Origin: Pelobacter sp. UBA6093
GTDB taxonomy: Bacteria; Desulfobacterota; Desulfuromonadia; Desulfuromonadales; Syntrophotaleaceae
Length of the DNA: 64,000 nt
Assembly (NCBI GenBank): GCA_002435955.1
Contig: DIWZ01000032.1
Coordinates: forward strand, 195,641-259,640
Reading direction: 5' to 3'
The notes beneath the pieces were generated by a model. That model ran no database searches. It worked only from the letters and a program-made list of their open reading frames with translations, and was not told the origin of the DNA. The first letter of the stretch is position 1. Each line of letters opens with the position of its first letter. The position numbers and the translations under genes were made by a program. Of this stretch, positions 36,485-44,507 are shown in pieces.

Positions 36485-38938
36485 CTATTGCGATATGGTA
36501 ATCGCGGCTTTGGCCCGCCGGATCTGTTCCTCGTCCTCTGCGGTAAGCGGCGAGTCAGAGAGCCGGATGAGGACGCGGTTCAGCTTGCCGCTGAACTTGA
36601 ACGGCACCTTGTAGTCCTCGCTGACCGGGGTGCCGGTGTCCTCGCCGATATCCAAGGTTTCGTCCAGTGAGACCCGGAAGGGATAGGTGCGATCGATGCG
36701 ACCTTCGGCAACTTTCTTTTTGTCCACAGTGATGGTCACCATACCGCCTTTGCCGAAACCACCGCCGTCATACTTGAAGTCCACAAGAACGACGTGTTGA
36801 CCTGGGGTCAGTTTCTCCTTGCCGGCGAAAGTGAATTGCCGGACACCCACCAGGTTGTAGTGGAACACCGGTTTGCTGTCGAGCAGATAGAGGCCCCAAC
36901 CGTTGAAGCGTCCCCCCTGGGTCGCGATCACCCCGTTGGCTCCGCCCGCGAGGACCTCCACATCGGCACCTATCTGGAAAGACTTGTTCTTGAGGTCCGG
37001 GGCGGTCCCTTCCGGAATGCGCGTCATGCCTTCGTGGTAAGTAAAAACGCTGCGCCCGCGCGTAAGGCTGGGGCGGATGCTGACGTCAAAGCGCTCGACC
37101 TTGCTGTTGTCGAGGGGGAGCACGTCGTACTTGGCCGCCTCGATCCAGAAGAGGTCTTGCAGTTCACGGAGCTTCGCAGGCTCCTTATCAGCGAGGTTTG
37201 TGGTCTGACTGAAATCTTTGGCCACATGGTAGAGCTCCCACCCATAGGCGTCGACATCGGGAGACTGGCCCATGACCCATGGCGCGACGGCCGGGGTGGT
37301 GGCAGCAACCCAGCCGTCGTTGTAGATGGCACGGTTCCCGAGCATCTCGAAATACTGGGTGCGGCGCGCCGACGACGCCTTGGCATTATCAAAGGTATAG
37401 ATCATGCTCACCCCCTCCATCGGCTTCTGGGGCACGCCGTTGAGTTCGGAGGGCGCCGCGACATCCGCCGCTGCGAGTATGGTCGGGGCGATATCGATAA
37501 CATGGTGGAACTGGGTGCGCATGCCGCCCTGGTCTTTGATCCGCGCCGGCCAGGAGATGACCAGGCCGTTGCGCGTGCCGCCGAAGTGGGAAGCGATCTG
37601 TTTCGTCCACTGGAACGGCGTATCCATGGCATGAGCCCAGCCTACGGGGTAGTGGTTGAAAGTCGTGGGGGAACCGAGCTCGTCCATGCGCGCCAAGACC
37701 TGGCTGAAGTCCTCGGGGATGTTGTTCATGATGGCCGCCTCGTTCAGCAGGCCCTGCGGCGTGCCTTCGGCGCTGGCGCCGTTGTCGCCCTGGATATAGA
37801 TGACCAGCGTGTTGTCCAGCTTGCCCATCTCCTCGATGGCGTCGATGATGCGGCCGATCTGGTGGTCGCAGTGGGACAGCGCCGCCGCATAGACCTCCAT
37901 CATGCGGGCATAGACTTTCTTCTGGTCGGCATTGAGGGAGTCCCACGCCGGGATCTCCTTGGGGCGCGGCGTCAGCTTGGTATCGGCCGGGATGATGCCC
38001 ATCTTCTTCTGGCGCGCGAAGGTCTCCTCCCGCACCTTGTCCCAGCCCTGGTCGAACCGGCCCTTGAACTTCGCGATCCACTCCTTGGGCGCGTGGTGTG
38101 GAGCGTGGGCGGTCCCGGGCGCGTAGTACTGCAGCCACGGCTTGTCCGGGGCCATCGCGTTCAGCAGGCGGATGCGCTCGATGGCCTTGTCGGCCATGTC
38201 CTTGTCGAAATGATAGTCCGGGTCGTCGTGCGGCGGCTCGATGGGCTTGGTGTTCTCAAAGAGAGCCGGGGCCCATTGATTGGCGTCGCCGCCGATGAAG
38301 CCGTAGAAGTACTCGAAGCCGAGCCCGGTGGGCCAGAGGTCGAAGGGGCCGGCCTGGCTGGAGTGCCAGTCGGGGACGTTGTGGTTCTTGCCGTACCAGG
38401 CGGTGTTGTAGCCGTTCTGCTTGAGCACCTCGGCAAAGGTTCCGGCGCTCTTCGGCATGAGTGAGTTGTAGCCTGGGTACCCGGTGCCCAACTCCATGAC
38501 GACGCCGGTGGCGGCGGAGTGGTGGTTGCGCCCGGAAAGCAGCGCCGCGCGCGTCGGCGAGGAGAGCGCGGTGGTGTGGAACTGCGTGTAGCGCAGCCCG
38601 GCCTTCGCCAGCCGGTCCATGGTCGGCGTGGGAACCGGTCCGCCGTACGTGCCGGAAGCGCCGAAACCCACGTCATCGGTCATGATCAGCAGGATGTTGG
38701 GCGCGCCTTCGAACGCCTGGACTTCATGCGGGAAGTCCGGCGTGGATTCCTTCGCCGTGCGGCCGATGTGCCCTTCAAAGGGCTGCGACGGTGTGGGCAG
38801 GTATCTGCCGTCGATGGTGGTCGCCCCGCCGGGCGAACCGGTCTTCTCGGTGGCGTCCACAGCCAGGGCCGGTTGAGTTGCCAGCAACATGGCGCCGTTC
38901 AGGGCAAGAATCGCTGAAAAAGCAGACTGGGTTTTCAT
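36485..38938 (-). CDS. Periplasmic arylsulfatase, serine-type
   Basis: An 817-residue exported sulfatase. Signal peptide 1-26 (ends ALA), then NILLIMTDDVGFG with the metal-binding DD (88-89) and the formylglycine motif SSPTRAALLSGRN (S126-x-P-x-R), where Ser replaces the more common Cys. GKNHNVPDWH, TAHAPHHAP and GDNGASAEG supply further active-site residues. The C-terminal 200 residues form a beta-rich accessory domain. It hydrolyses sulfate esters; substrate unknown. The Ser form needs an anSME-type maturase, which is encoded next door. AGGAGG lies 7 nt before ATG 38938; an ATG 6 bases earlier would touch the SD. Confidence 0.93.
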   Translation of the reverse strand: MKTQSAFSAILALNGAMLLATQPALAVDATEKTGSPGGATTIDGRYLPTPSQPFEGHIGRTAKESTPDFPHEVQAFEGAPNILLIMTDDVGFGASGTYGGPVPTPTMDRLAKAGLRYTQFHTTALSSPTRAALLSGRNHHSAATGVVMELGTGYPGYNSLMPKSAGTFAEVLKQNGYNTAWYGKNHNVPDWHSSQAGPFDLWPTGLGFEYFYGFIGGDANQWAPALFENTKPIEPPHDDPDYHFDKDMADKAIERIRLLNAMAPDKPWLQYYAPGTAHAPHHAPKEWIAKFKGRFDQGWDKVREETFARQKKMGIIPADTKLTPRPKEIPAWDSLNADQKKVYARMMEVYAAALSHCDHQIGRIIDAIEEMGKLDNTLVIYIQGDNGASAEGTPQGLLNEAAIMNNIPEDFSQVLARMDELGSPTTFNHYPVGWAHAMDTPFQWTKQIASHFGGTRNGLVISWPARIKDQGGMRTQFHHVIDIAPTILAAADVAAPSELNGVPQKPMEGVSMIYTFDNAKASSARRTQYFEMLGNRAIYNDGWVAATTPAVAPWVMGQSPDVDAYGWELYHVAKDFSQTTNLADKEPAKLRELQDLFWIEAAKYDVLPLDNSKVERFDVSIRPSLTRGRSVFTYHEGMTRIPEGTAPDLKNKSFQIGADVEVLAGGANGVIATQGGRFNGWGLYLLDSKPVFHYNLVGVRQFTFAGKEKLTPGQHVVLVDFKYDGGGFGKGGMVTITVDKKKVAEGRIDRTYPFRVSLDETLDIGEDTGTPVSEDYKVPFKFSGKLNRVLIRLSDSPLTAEDEEQIRRAKAAITISQ

Positions 38939-39043
38939 GCGCATACCTCCTGTCGAAAGTTTCCACAACCACTGGGTTCTGCTTCGAGGAGCAATCTGTC
39001 CGGACGGGGGAGGAAGGGGTCATTCAGCCGTCCGCCGTCCCTC

Positions 39044-39856
39044 TCACTTCGGAAACAGGAACGTGAGCTGAGCCCGTGCCCCCCAATCCTCGGGACCACC
39101 GTCGGGAGAATCGACCCAGTAGCGGGCCCCGACGCCGAACTGCATCGGCTGTCTGCCGATTTTGAACAACTGGCTGACGACGAAATTGACCGGCACCGAC
39201 CACTCGCTGTTCTCCCAGTCGTAGGTCGACTCGGTGTTCAGGCTGATGGTGGTTTTGGTCTTGGTGATGTAGCTCAGAAACGGCTGCAGAAAGGTCGCGC
39301 TGATGTCGGCGCGGTCGTCCTCGCCGGCCACGGACCAGACGTGGTTGGCCAGCATGCCGTAGGTCCAGGGCCCGGTTTGCCTGAGACCGACGGCTGTGGG
39401 GCCGATTCCCCACTTTTCGCCGCCCAGCACGTCGTCGGAGGCCGTCGGCAGCAGAAACACCGGCCCCACCCCCCAGATCAGCCCCTTGGGAATCGGCTCC
39501 TTGGGGGAGAAGAACAGGCTCTGCAGCACGTCTCCGATCCCCGACTCGTCGGTCCCCGGCGGCACGTCATGCTCGTCGATGAGGGGCAGGATGGTGCGCG
39601 AAATGATGTTCCATTTCTCGTTCAGGCTGACGGGGATGACCGGCTGGATATTGATGAACTGCATGCGTCCTCCGTCATCGGCGCCGTAGTTCTCATCGAA
39701 GTTGTACTGCAACGGGACGCTGATGAGCGAGGCCACCGGGTTGGCCAGCTTCTTCGCCAGATCGGCATCGTCCTGGGCGGAGGCCGGCAGGGCTGATAAT
39801 GTGACGAAAAGACATGAAATCAGGCTTCCGGCGGCAATGCCAATGGTTCGTCTCAT
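39044..39856 (-). CDS. Outer-membrane transporter-like protein, full-length copy
   Basis: 270 residues: signal peptide (ends ALPASAQ), DDADLAKKLANPVASL, then many alternating amphipathic strands (VPLQYNFDENYG, WNIISRTILPLID, GLIWGVGPVFLLPTAS) and a terminal strand LTFLFPK, the pattern of an outer-membrane beta barrel. I recognise it as a common but uncharacterised 'transporter' family in marine and deltaproteobacterial genomes, not by a named function. It may let sulfated substrates or sulfate cross the outer membrane, since it is paired with a sulfatase maturase in both copies. SD GAGGGA before ATG 39856. It carries the two 11-bp repeats (39343, 39739) whose recombination explains the shorter copy. 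Confidence 0.75.
   Translation of the reverse strand: MRRTIGIAAGSLISCLFVTLSALPASAQDDADLAKKLANPVASLISVPLQYNFDENYGADDGGRMQFINIQPVIPVSLNEKWNIISRTILPLIDEHDVPPGTDESGIGDVLQSLFFSPKEPIPKGLIWGVGPVFLLPTASDDVLGGEKWGIGPTAVGLRQTGPWTYGMLANHVWSVAGEDDRADISATFLQPFLSYITKTKTTISLNTESTYDWENSEWSVPVNFVVSQLFKIGRQPMQFGVGARYWVDSPDGGPEDWGARAQLTFLFPK
39343..39749. repeat. 11-bp direct repeats bounding the segment lost in the paralogue
   Basis: GGTTGGCCAGC occurs at 39343-39353 and 39739-39749, 396 bp apart and in the same reading phase. The shorter paralogue at 34604-35014 keeps exactly one copy at the junction (about 34903-34913). Confidence 0.8.
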
Positions 39857-39938
39857 GTTTGTCCCTCGTTTTCTCGGTATGAATGGGCATCGCGGATACC
39901 GCACCCTGAGTATTGATCGAACAATACCTTCAGCGCCG

Positions 39939-41260
39939 TCATTTAGCCCGATCCTCCTTTACTCCCGCAACGACCGCCTGTCCCGGACGGATTACCAGCG
40001 GCCCCTTCACCGCTTGCATCACCAGGGAGGCGGGGTGCCCGTTTTCCAGCAGAGTGGCCATCGCCCGCAGGTATTTGCGGATGTGGCCGAAGAACTTCCG
40101 GTAGCCGGAGCAGAGATAGTGCAGCCCCGGCTCATCGTAATGGCTCCGCGCGAAACGGTGCTTGGGGCATCCGCCCCGGCAGGCCGCCAGCACCTCGCAT
40201 TCCCGGCACCAGCGCGGCAGGGCGTTTTCCTTGGCGACACCGAATCCCTTCATTTGCGACCTTTCCGCCATCCGGGCCAGGTCGTCGGTCAGGATGTTGC
40301 CGAGTCGGTATTCGGGGGAGACATAGTGGTCGCAGGCGAAGAGGTCGCCATTGTGCTCGATCACCACCGAGCGTCCGCACTGTTTTGCATGGATGCAGAC
40401 CGGAGAGGGATTGCCGAGCCACGCGTTGAGCGCCCACTCGAAGTTCATGACGAAGGTTATGCCGACGTCGTTACGGACCCAGTCCTCGTAGATGGCGATG
40501 AGGAAGTCGCCATACTCCTCCGGCCACACCGTCCAGGGGGTGACTTGCGTGTTCGGCTCCTCCCCGTCGAGGGCCGACGGCCCGGCCAGGCTGAGACCGA
40601 GTGCTTGTTCGGCCGAGGCAGGGAGCCTTTCGATGATCGGCACGAACTGGATGAACTCGATCCCCTTGTCCTTGAAGAAGCGGTAGACCTCCAGCGGCCG
40701 TCGCGCCGTCTCCCGGGCGACACTGGCCATGACGTTGTACTCTACGCCATGCTTCTGCAGGAGTTTCAGCCTCCGCATGACCCCATCGAAGCTGCCGTTC
40801 CCCCGGCGGTCGCGCCGATAACGGTCGTGAATCTCCCGGGGGCCGTCGAGACTGAGGTCGACCATGAAGTGGTGCTGCTTCAGAAATCGGCACCATTCAT
40901 CACAAGCAGGGTGCCATTGGTCTGCAGGACATTGGTGATGGTCTTCCTCCTGGCGAACGGCCTTTGCAGCTCGACCACCCGCCGGAAAAAGTCGATGCCC
41001 AAAAGGGTCGGCTCCCCTCCCTGCCAGACAAAATCCACCACCGGCGTTGATTGGGCCTCTACATAGCCACGGATGAAGGCGGCCAGCACTTCATCGGTCA
41101 TAAGGCAGTCCTTCCCGGCATCGAACAGTGCCTGTTTCTCCAAGTAGAAGCAGTAGGCACAATCGAAGTTGCACGCAGGCCCGATCGGCTTGGCCACAAT
41201 GTGAAGGCCCGGCGCGCCGGCCTCGTTCTTTTTGCCAGGTGTTATGGATTCATCTGCCAT
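39939..41260 (-). pseudogene. Second anaerobic sulfatase-maturating enzyme gene, frameshifted
   Basis: The first part (41260-40880) encodes a radical SAM N-terminus with CNFDCAYC and FVWQGGEPTLLG, then runs into a stop after LQTNGTLLVMNGADF. The rest (frame ending at 39939) continues with the expected WCRFLKQHHFMVDLSLDGP through the SPASM cysteines. Alignment to the intact copy shows one base missing near 40900 on the plus strand (15 bases where the intact copy has 16, between CACCATTCATC and TTGGTCTGCAG). No slippery heptamer is visible, so programmed frameshifting is unlikely. It could also be a sequencing error. Otherwise the protein is very similar to the intact copy. Confidence 0.85.
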
Positions 41261-41373
41261 TTAGAATTCCCGGTGTGTGTGAGTTCGCCCCTGCCACGAA
41301 CCATCTCGTAACGTCCGCCCGGGCGGTGCCAATCCATAAGTTCTACGGCTCAATTCCTGATATCCACCTCGCT

Positions 41374-41988
41374 TCAAACCTGCCCCTTCGTCATCCAGCC
41401 AAGCATCAGCAGTCCGCTCGCGCAAATCCAGCTTCCTGCCACACGGACCGCAATCCTCGTCCACTCTCTCTTGAGGGAAATGACGAAGGCCGATACCGAC
41501 GCCACCAGAACAAACAGCATGATTGCAATGCCGAGCAAACCGAGCATGCCCGAGCCGGCCTTGAGCGCCGCGCCGTTGCAAAAGCCGTGAATCAGCCCGA
41601 GGAGGATCGCCAGGGCCGATAGTACGGCGACGGGCAGACGCAGGTCGGCGGCCACCAGGGCTCCGATGACCAGAAAGGATACAGCCGGCAGGAGTTGCCC
41701 GGGGGCAAGGTCGACCGCCAGGCCGGCAGCCCCGCCCGCGAACCAGGCCGGCGGCAGCAGAAACAGAATCCGGCGGCCCGGCAACGTCCCCCGCAACCCG
41801 GCATACAGCGCCAGCGCCAGCACCGGCACCAGATCCTCCGGCGTCAGCAGGAAATGTCCGATGCCGTCGTAGACCGGCCCCATGCCGGTGGTGACCAGAT
41901 GGGCGGTCGCCGGTACAGGTGACAGAATCAGGCCGAGCATCGCCAACAGAGCCGAGGGTCCGGCTATTTGCGAAAGAGACCGTTTCAC
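41374..41988 (-). CDS. HupE/UreJ-like membrane protein (third of three)
   Basis: 204 residues: signal peptide ending PATAH, then six hydrophobic helices. The motif GMGPVYDGIGHFLLTPEDLVPVLALALYAGL resembles the HupE/UreJ core, although the usual GxDHxLAM is changed to DGIGHFLLTPEDL. The second conserved half LLGLIHGFCNGAAL retains the histidine. I chose GTG 41988, which overlaps the previous stop by 4 nt (GTGA); a GTG one codon earlier is possible. HupE/UreJ proteins are Ni/Co permease-like, but no hydrogenase or urease gene is present. Confidence 0.7.
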   Translation of the reverse strand: MKRSLSQIAGPSALLAMLGLILSPVPATAHLVTTGMGPVYDGIGHFLLTPEDLVPVLALALYAGLRGTLPGRRILFLLPPAWFAGGAAGLAVDLAPGQLLPAVSFLVIGALVAADLRLPVAVLSALAILLGLIHGFCNGAALKAGSGMLGLLGIAIMLFVLVASVSAFVISLKREWTRIAVRVAGSWICASGLLMLGWMTKGQV

Positions 41989-42590
41989 CACAGCGCCCTC
42001 CACAAAAAGGTCATTCCCGCCACGGCGATGACGGCGCCGGCGCCCCGCAACACGAGTTGGCCCCCCGGCCAGCGTTGGATCAGCCCGAGCGCGATGCCCA
42101 GTCCATGCAGGATCCCGGTCGCAATGACAAAACCCATGCTGTAGAGCAGCCCGCTCTGCCCCGGGGGCAGCTCCGTGCCGTGGGCGTGGCCATGGAAAAT
42201 GGCGAAGAAGCCGACCAGCAGTGCGGCGGCGATCAGCCTGGGGCGCAGCTCGCCCAGCACCATGGCCCCGAGCAGGATCGCCGAACAGGCGATGCCGATC
42301 TCGACCCCCGGCAGGGGGATGCCGAGCAGCCCCAGCAACGCCCCCAGGGACATGACCATCGGGAAAGTCACCGGCAACAGCCAGTTGGCCGGGTTGCCGA
42401 GCTGAGCGCCCCACAACCCGACGGCGATCATCGCCAGCACGTGGTCGAACCCGGACCAGGGATGGCCCAGCCCGGTGAGGAATCCGGCGGCCTGCCCCCC
42501 CTCGATATGGGCGAGGGCGGGAGAACCCCACAGCAGCAGCGTCGCCGCCATGACAACGTAGATCCTGTCCCTTGTGTTTTCGTCTCTCAT
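41985..42590 (-). CDS. HupE/UreJ family membrane protein
   Basis: 201 residues with signal peptide (ending PALAH) and six helices. It has the full family signature GLGHPWSGFDHVLAMIAVGLWGAQLG, and later FAIFHGHAHGTELP, both histidine-rich and thought to bind nickel or cobalt in HupE. ATG 42590 overlaps the upstream stop by 4 nt (ATGA), so it is translationally coupled to the preceding gene. Since hydrogenase and urease genes are absent nearby, the metal or role is open. Confidence 0.85.
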   Translation of the reverse strand: MRDENTRDRIYVVMAATLLLWGSPALAHIEGGQAAGFLTGLGHPWSGFDHVLAMIAVGLWGAQLGNPANWLLPVTFPMVMSLGALLGLLGIPLPGVEIGIACSAILLGAMVLGELRPRLIAAALLVGFFAIFHGHAHGTELPPGQSGLLYSMGFVIATGILHGLGIALGLIQRWPGGQLVLRGAGAVIAVAGMTFLWRALW

Positions 42591-43600
42591 AAGATCATGC
42601 CTCCGATCAGGATGACCGTTCGCTGGATGGCCCAGAAAGCGCCGAGACTGCCGACGGCATAACCGGGCACCGCCTCGACCCAGCGTGGCCAGCGGACTTC
42701 CAGGATTCGGAAGGATCGCACGAGGGCGATGGCCGTGAACACGAACACAAGCTGTCCCAGCTCGACCCCGACGTTGAAAAACAGCAGCGACAGGGGGATT
42801 TCCGCTTTCGGCATGCCGGTGGTGGACAGGCCGCTGGCGAAACCGAAACCATGCAACAGGCCGAACAGGAAGGCCACGATCCAGGGATAGCGGATCGTCA
42901 GGCTCGTCTCCCCCCGCCACGAACGGACGATCTCGGGGCCGAGGAACAGAATCGACAGGGCGATGGCCGCGTTGAGGGGCGGCAACGGCGCGTTGGCGAC
43001 ACCAAGGGTGGCCAGCGCCAAGGTGATGCTGTGAGCCACGGTGAAGGCGGTGACGGTCCTGACCAGCAACATCCTCCCCTTGACGATCAGCAGCAGCCCG
43101 AGGACAAAGAGCAGGTGGTCGACCCCTTGCAGGATGTGATGAAAACCGAGACCGAGGTAGTCCCGCGCCGTCACATGCCAGCTTCGCTCGCCGCGCAGTT
43201 GAGCGTAGGGTTTCGACGGCCGGGCCACGGCGGTCATGATCGTGCCGTCCAGCCGGTGCAGACGGATGAAGACATCGGTGATGGTCCTTTCCAGGCCGGG
43301 AAAGCGGATCAGGCTCCCTTCCACCCCCGCCTCGCCGACGCTCATCACCCGCCGGAAGACCTGAGAGTCCGGAAGCATGCGCTCCGTCGGAGGCATCACG
43401 TCCTGCCAGCGGTCGGGAACTTCCAGTCGGGCCGGGTGGGAACGACCGAAGTAGATCGGCGCCCGCCAGGTAATCTCGTAGCGATCCCGGGACAGCTGAC
43501 GCAGTTCCATGCTGCCCGGCTGGGACTCATGGGCGGCGGCGCCGGTGCAAGACAGCCCGAACCACAGCAGCGCAAACAGGATGGGCAGGATTCTGGTCAT
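42587..43600 (-). CDS. HupE/UreJ-2 type membrane protein with periplasmic domain
   Basis: 337 residues: signal peptide (ends TGAAAH), a periplasmic beta-rich domain (about 25-150), then six or seven helices with the HupE-like core GLGFHHILQGVDHLLFVLGL, AHSITLALATLG and LLHGFGFASGL. Proteins of this type occur in many marine bacteria next to peptidyl-prolyl isomerase genes, as here. The ATG at 43600 overlaps the isomerase stop (TGATG). Function not established. Confidence 0.8.
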   Translation of the reverse strand: MTRILPILFALLWFGLSCTGAAAHESQPGSMELRQLSRDRYEITWRAPIYFGRSHPARLEVPDRWQDVMPPTERMLPDSQVFRRVMSVGEAGVEGSLIRFPGLERTITDVFIRLHRLDGTIMTAVARPSKPYAQLRGERSWHVTARDYLGLGFHHILQGVDHLLFVLGLLLIVKGRMLLVRTVTAFTVAHSITLALATLGVANAPLPPLNAAIALSILFLGPEIVRSWRGETSLTIRYPWIVAFLFGLLHGFGFASGLSTTGMPKAEIPLSLLFFNVGVELGQLVFVFTAIALVRSFRILEVRWPRWVEAVPGYAVGSLGAFWAIQRTVILIGGMIL

Positions 43601-44496
43601 CAGTTGGTTACCATTTTCATTGCCGTGGGAGCCGCGACCGCCGAGATCTCGGCCGGCGCCGGCTCGACGACCACGGTGTAGCCCTCCCTAAGCCGGGCGT
43701 ACGCAGCATCCCTGAGCTCCTGCTGGCGCGCCATCGTCCAGTCACGCTGCACGGTTTCCCGGACCTCGCTCAGCTCCGGCAGCCGTCCCTCGGTGCGCCG
43801 CTTGACCCGAACCAGGTGTAGGCCAAAGCCGGAACGCAGCGGCCCTTGCCATCGGCCCGGCTCCAGATCAAGGAGAGCATCGGCGAACGCTTCGCCAAAC
43901 TGCCCCCGAACCTCCCAAAGCGGCAGCAAGTGGAAATCCTGCCCCAGCAGGTGCGGATCGCCGAGAGATCCCGGATCAGCGCCGTTGCCAAGTTTCGCCA
44001 GGAGTACCCGAGCCTCGGCCTCGGCATTCGCCCGCCGATCGGGATTGACATAGACGTGCCGGAAGCTAACCTGCGGTTCGATGTAATATTCCTCGGGATG
44101 CTTTTCCATGAACGCCCGGAGTTCCTGTTCCGCCGGTTCGACCTGGGCGGCGACGTCCTCGAAGAGATACTCCATCTTCAGCCGCAGCCGACGCCGGATG
44201 ACGCTGTCGTCCCGATCGAGTCCGGCAGCCCGGGCCTCGCGATAGTAGATCTCGTCGCGGACAAAACTCTCGACCAGGGTTCTTACATCGGCTTCGGTCG
44301 GCATCCGCTGCCAGGTCCGCTCGAAGATCTCCGCCATCTGCCGCAGATCCCCCTGAGAGACGACAATCTCCGTGTCCGGCGGAAATGCATGCCTCATCGG
44401 CCCGGCAGCAGGGCCGCTGCTCCATCCGTAGAGGAGGAACAGCCCCGCCCCAATGAGCAGAAAATGCAGCAGCGGTTCTCTTGCCAGGTTTTTCAT
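43600..44496 (-). CDS. Membrane-anchored parvulin-type peptidyl-prolyl isomerase
   Basis: 298 residues: N-terminal anchor (REPLLHFLLIGAGLFLLYGW), a SurA/PpiD-like helical chaperone region (VSQGDLRQMAEIFERTW, about 45-150) and a PpiC-like domain (VSFRHVYVNPDRR, LPLWEVRGQFGEAFADALLDLEPGRWQGPLRSGFGLHLV split over 150-265). It would assist folding of exported proteins, perhaps those of this operon. I prefer ATG 44496 (MKNLAREPLLHF); an ATG at 44511 overlaps the DUF3604 stop as ATGA and is an equally real possibility. Confidence 0.8.
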   Translation of the reverse strand: MKNLAREPLLHFLLIGAGLFLLYGWSSGPAAGPMRHAFPPDTEIVVSQGDLRQMAEIFERTWQRMPTEADVRTLVESFVRDEIYYREARAAGLDRDDSVIRRRLRLKMEYLFEDVAAQVEPAEQELRAFMEKHPEEYYIEPQVSFRHVYVNPDRRANAEAEARVLLAKLGNGADPGSLGDPHLLGQDFHLLPLWEVRGQFGEAFADALLDLEPGRWQGPLRSGFGLHLVRVKRRTEGRLPELSEVRETVQRDWTMARQQELRDAAYARLREGYTVVVEPAPAEISAVAAPTAMKMVTN

Positions 44497-44507
44497 CGTC
44501 TCTCTTT

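Noticed and set aside
36794..38464. 550-codon open frame on the plus strand inside the sulfatase gene
   Set aside because: Antisense shadow with Val/Gly/Arg-rich low-complexity translation and no SD.
40880..40920. Programmed ribosomal frameshift in the second maturase gene
   Set aside because: No slippery heptamer or downstream stimulator is visible; a simple 1-nt deletion fits better.
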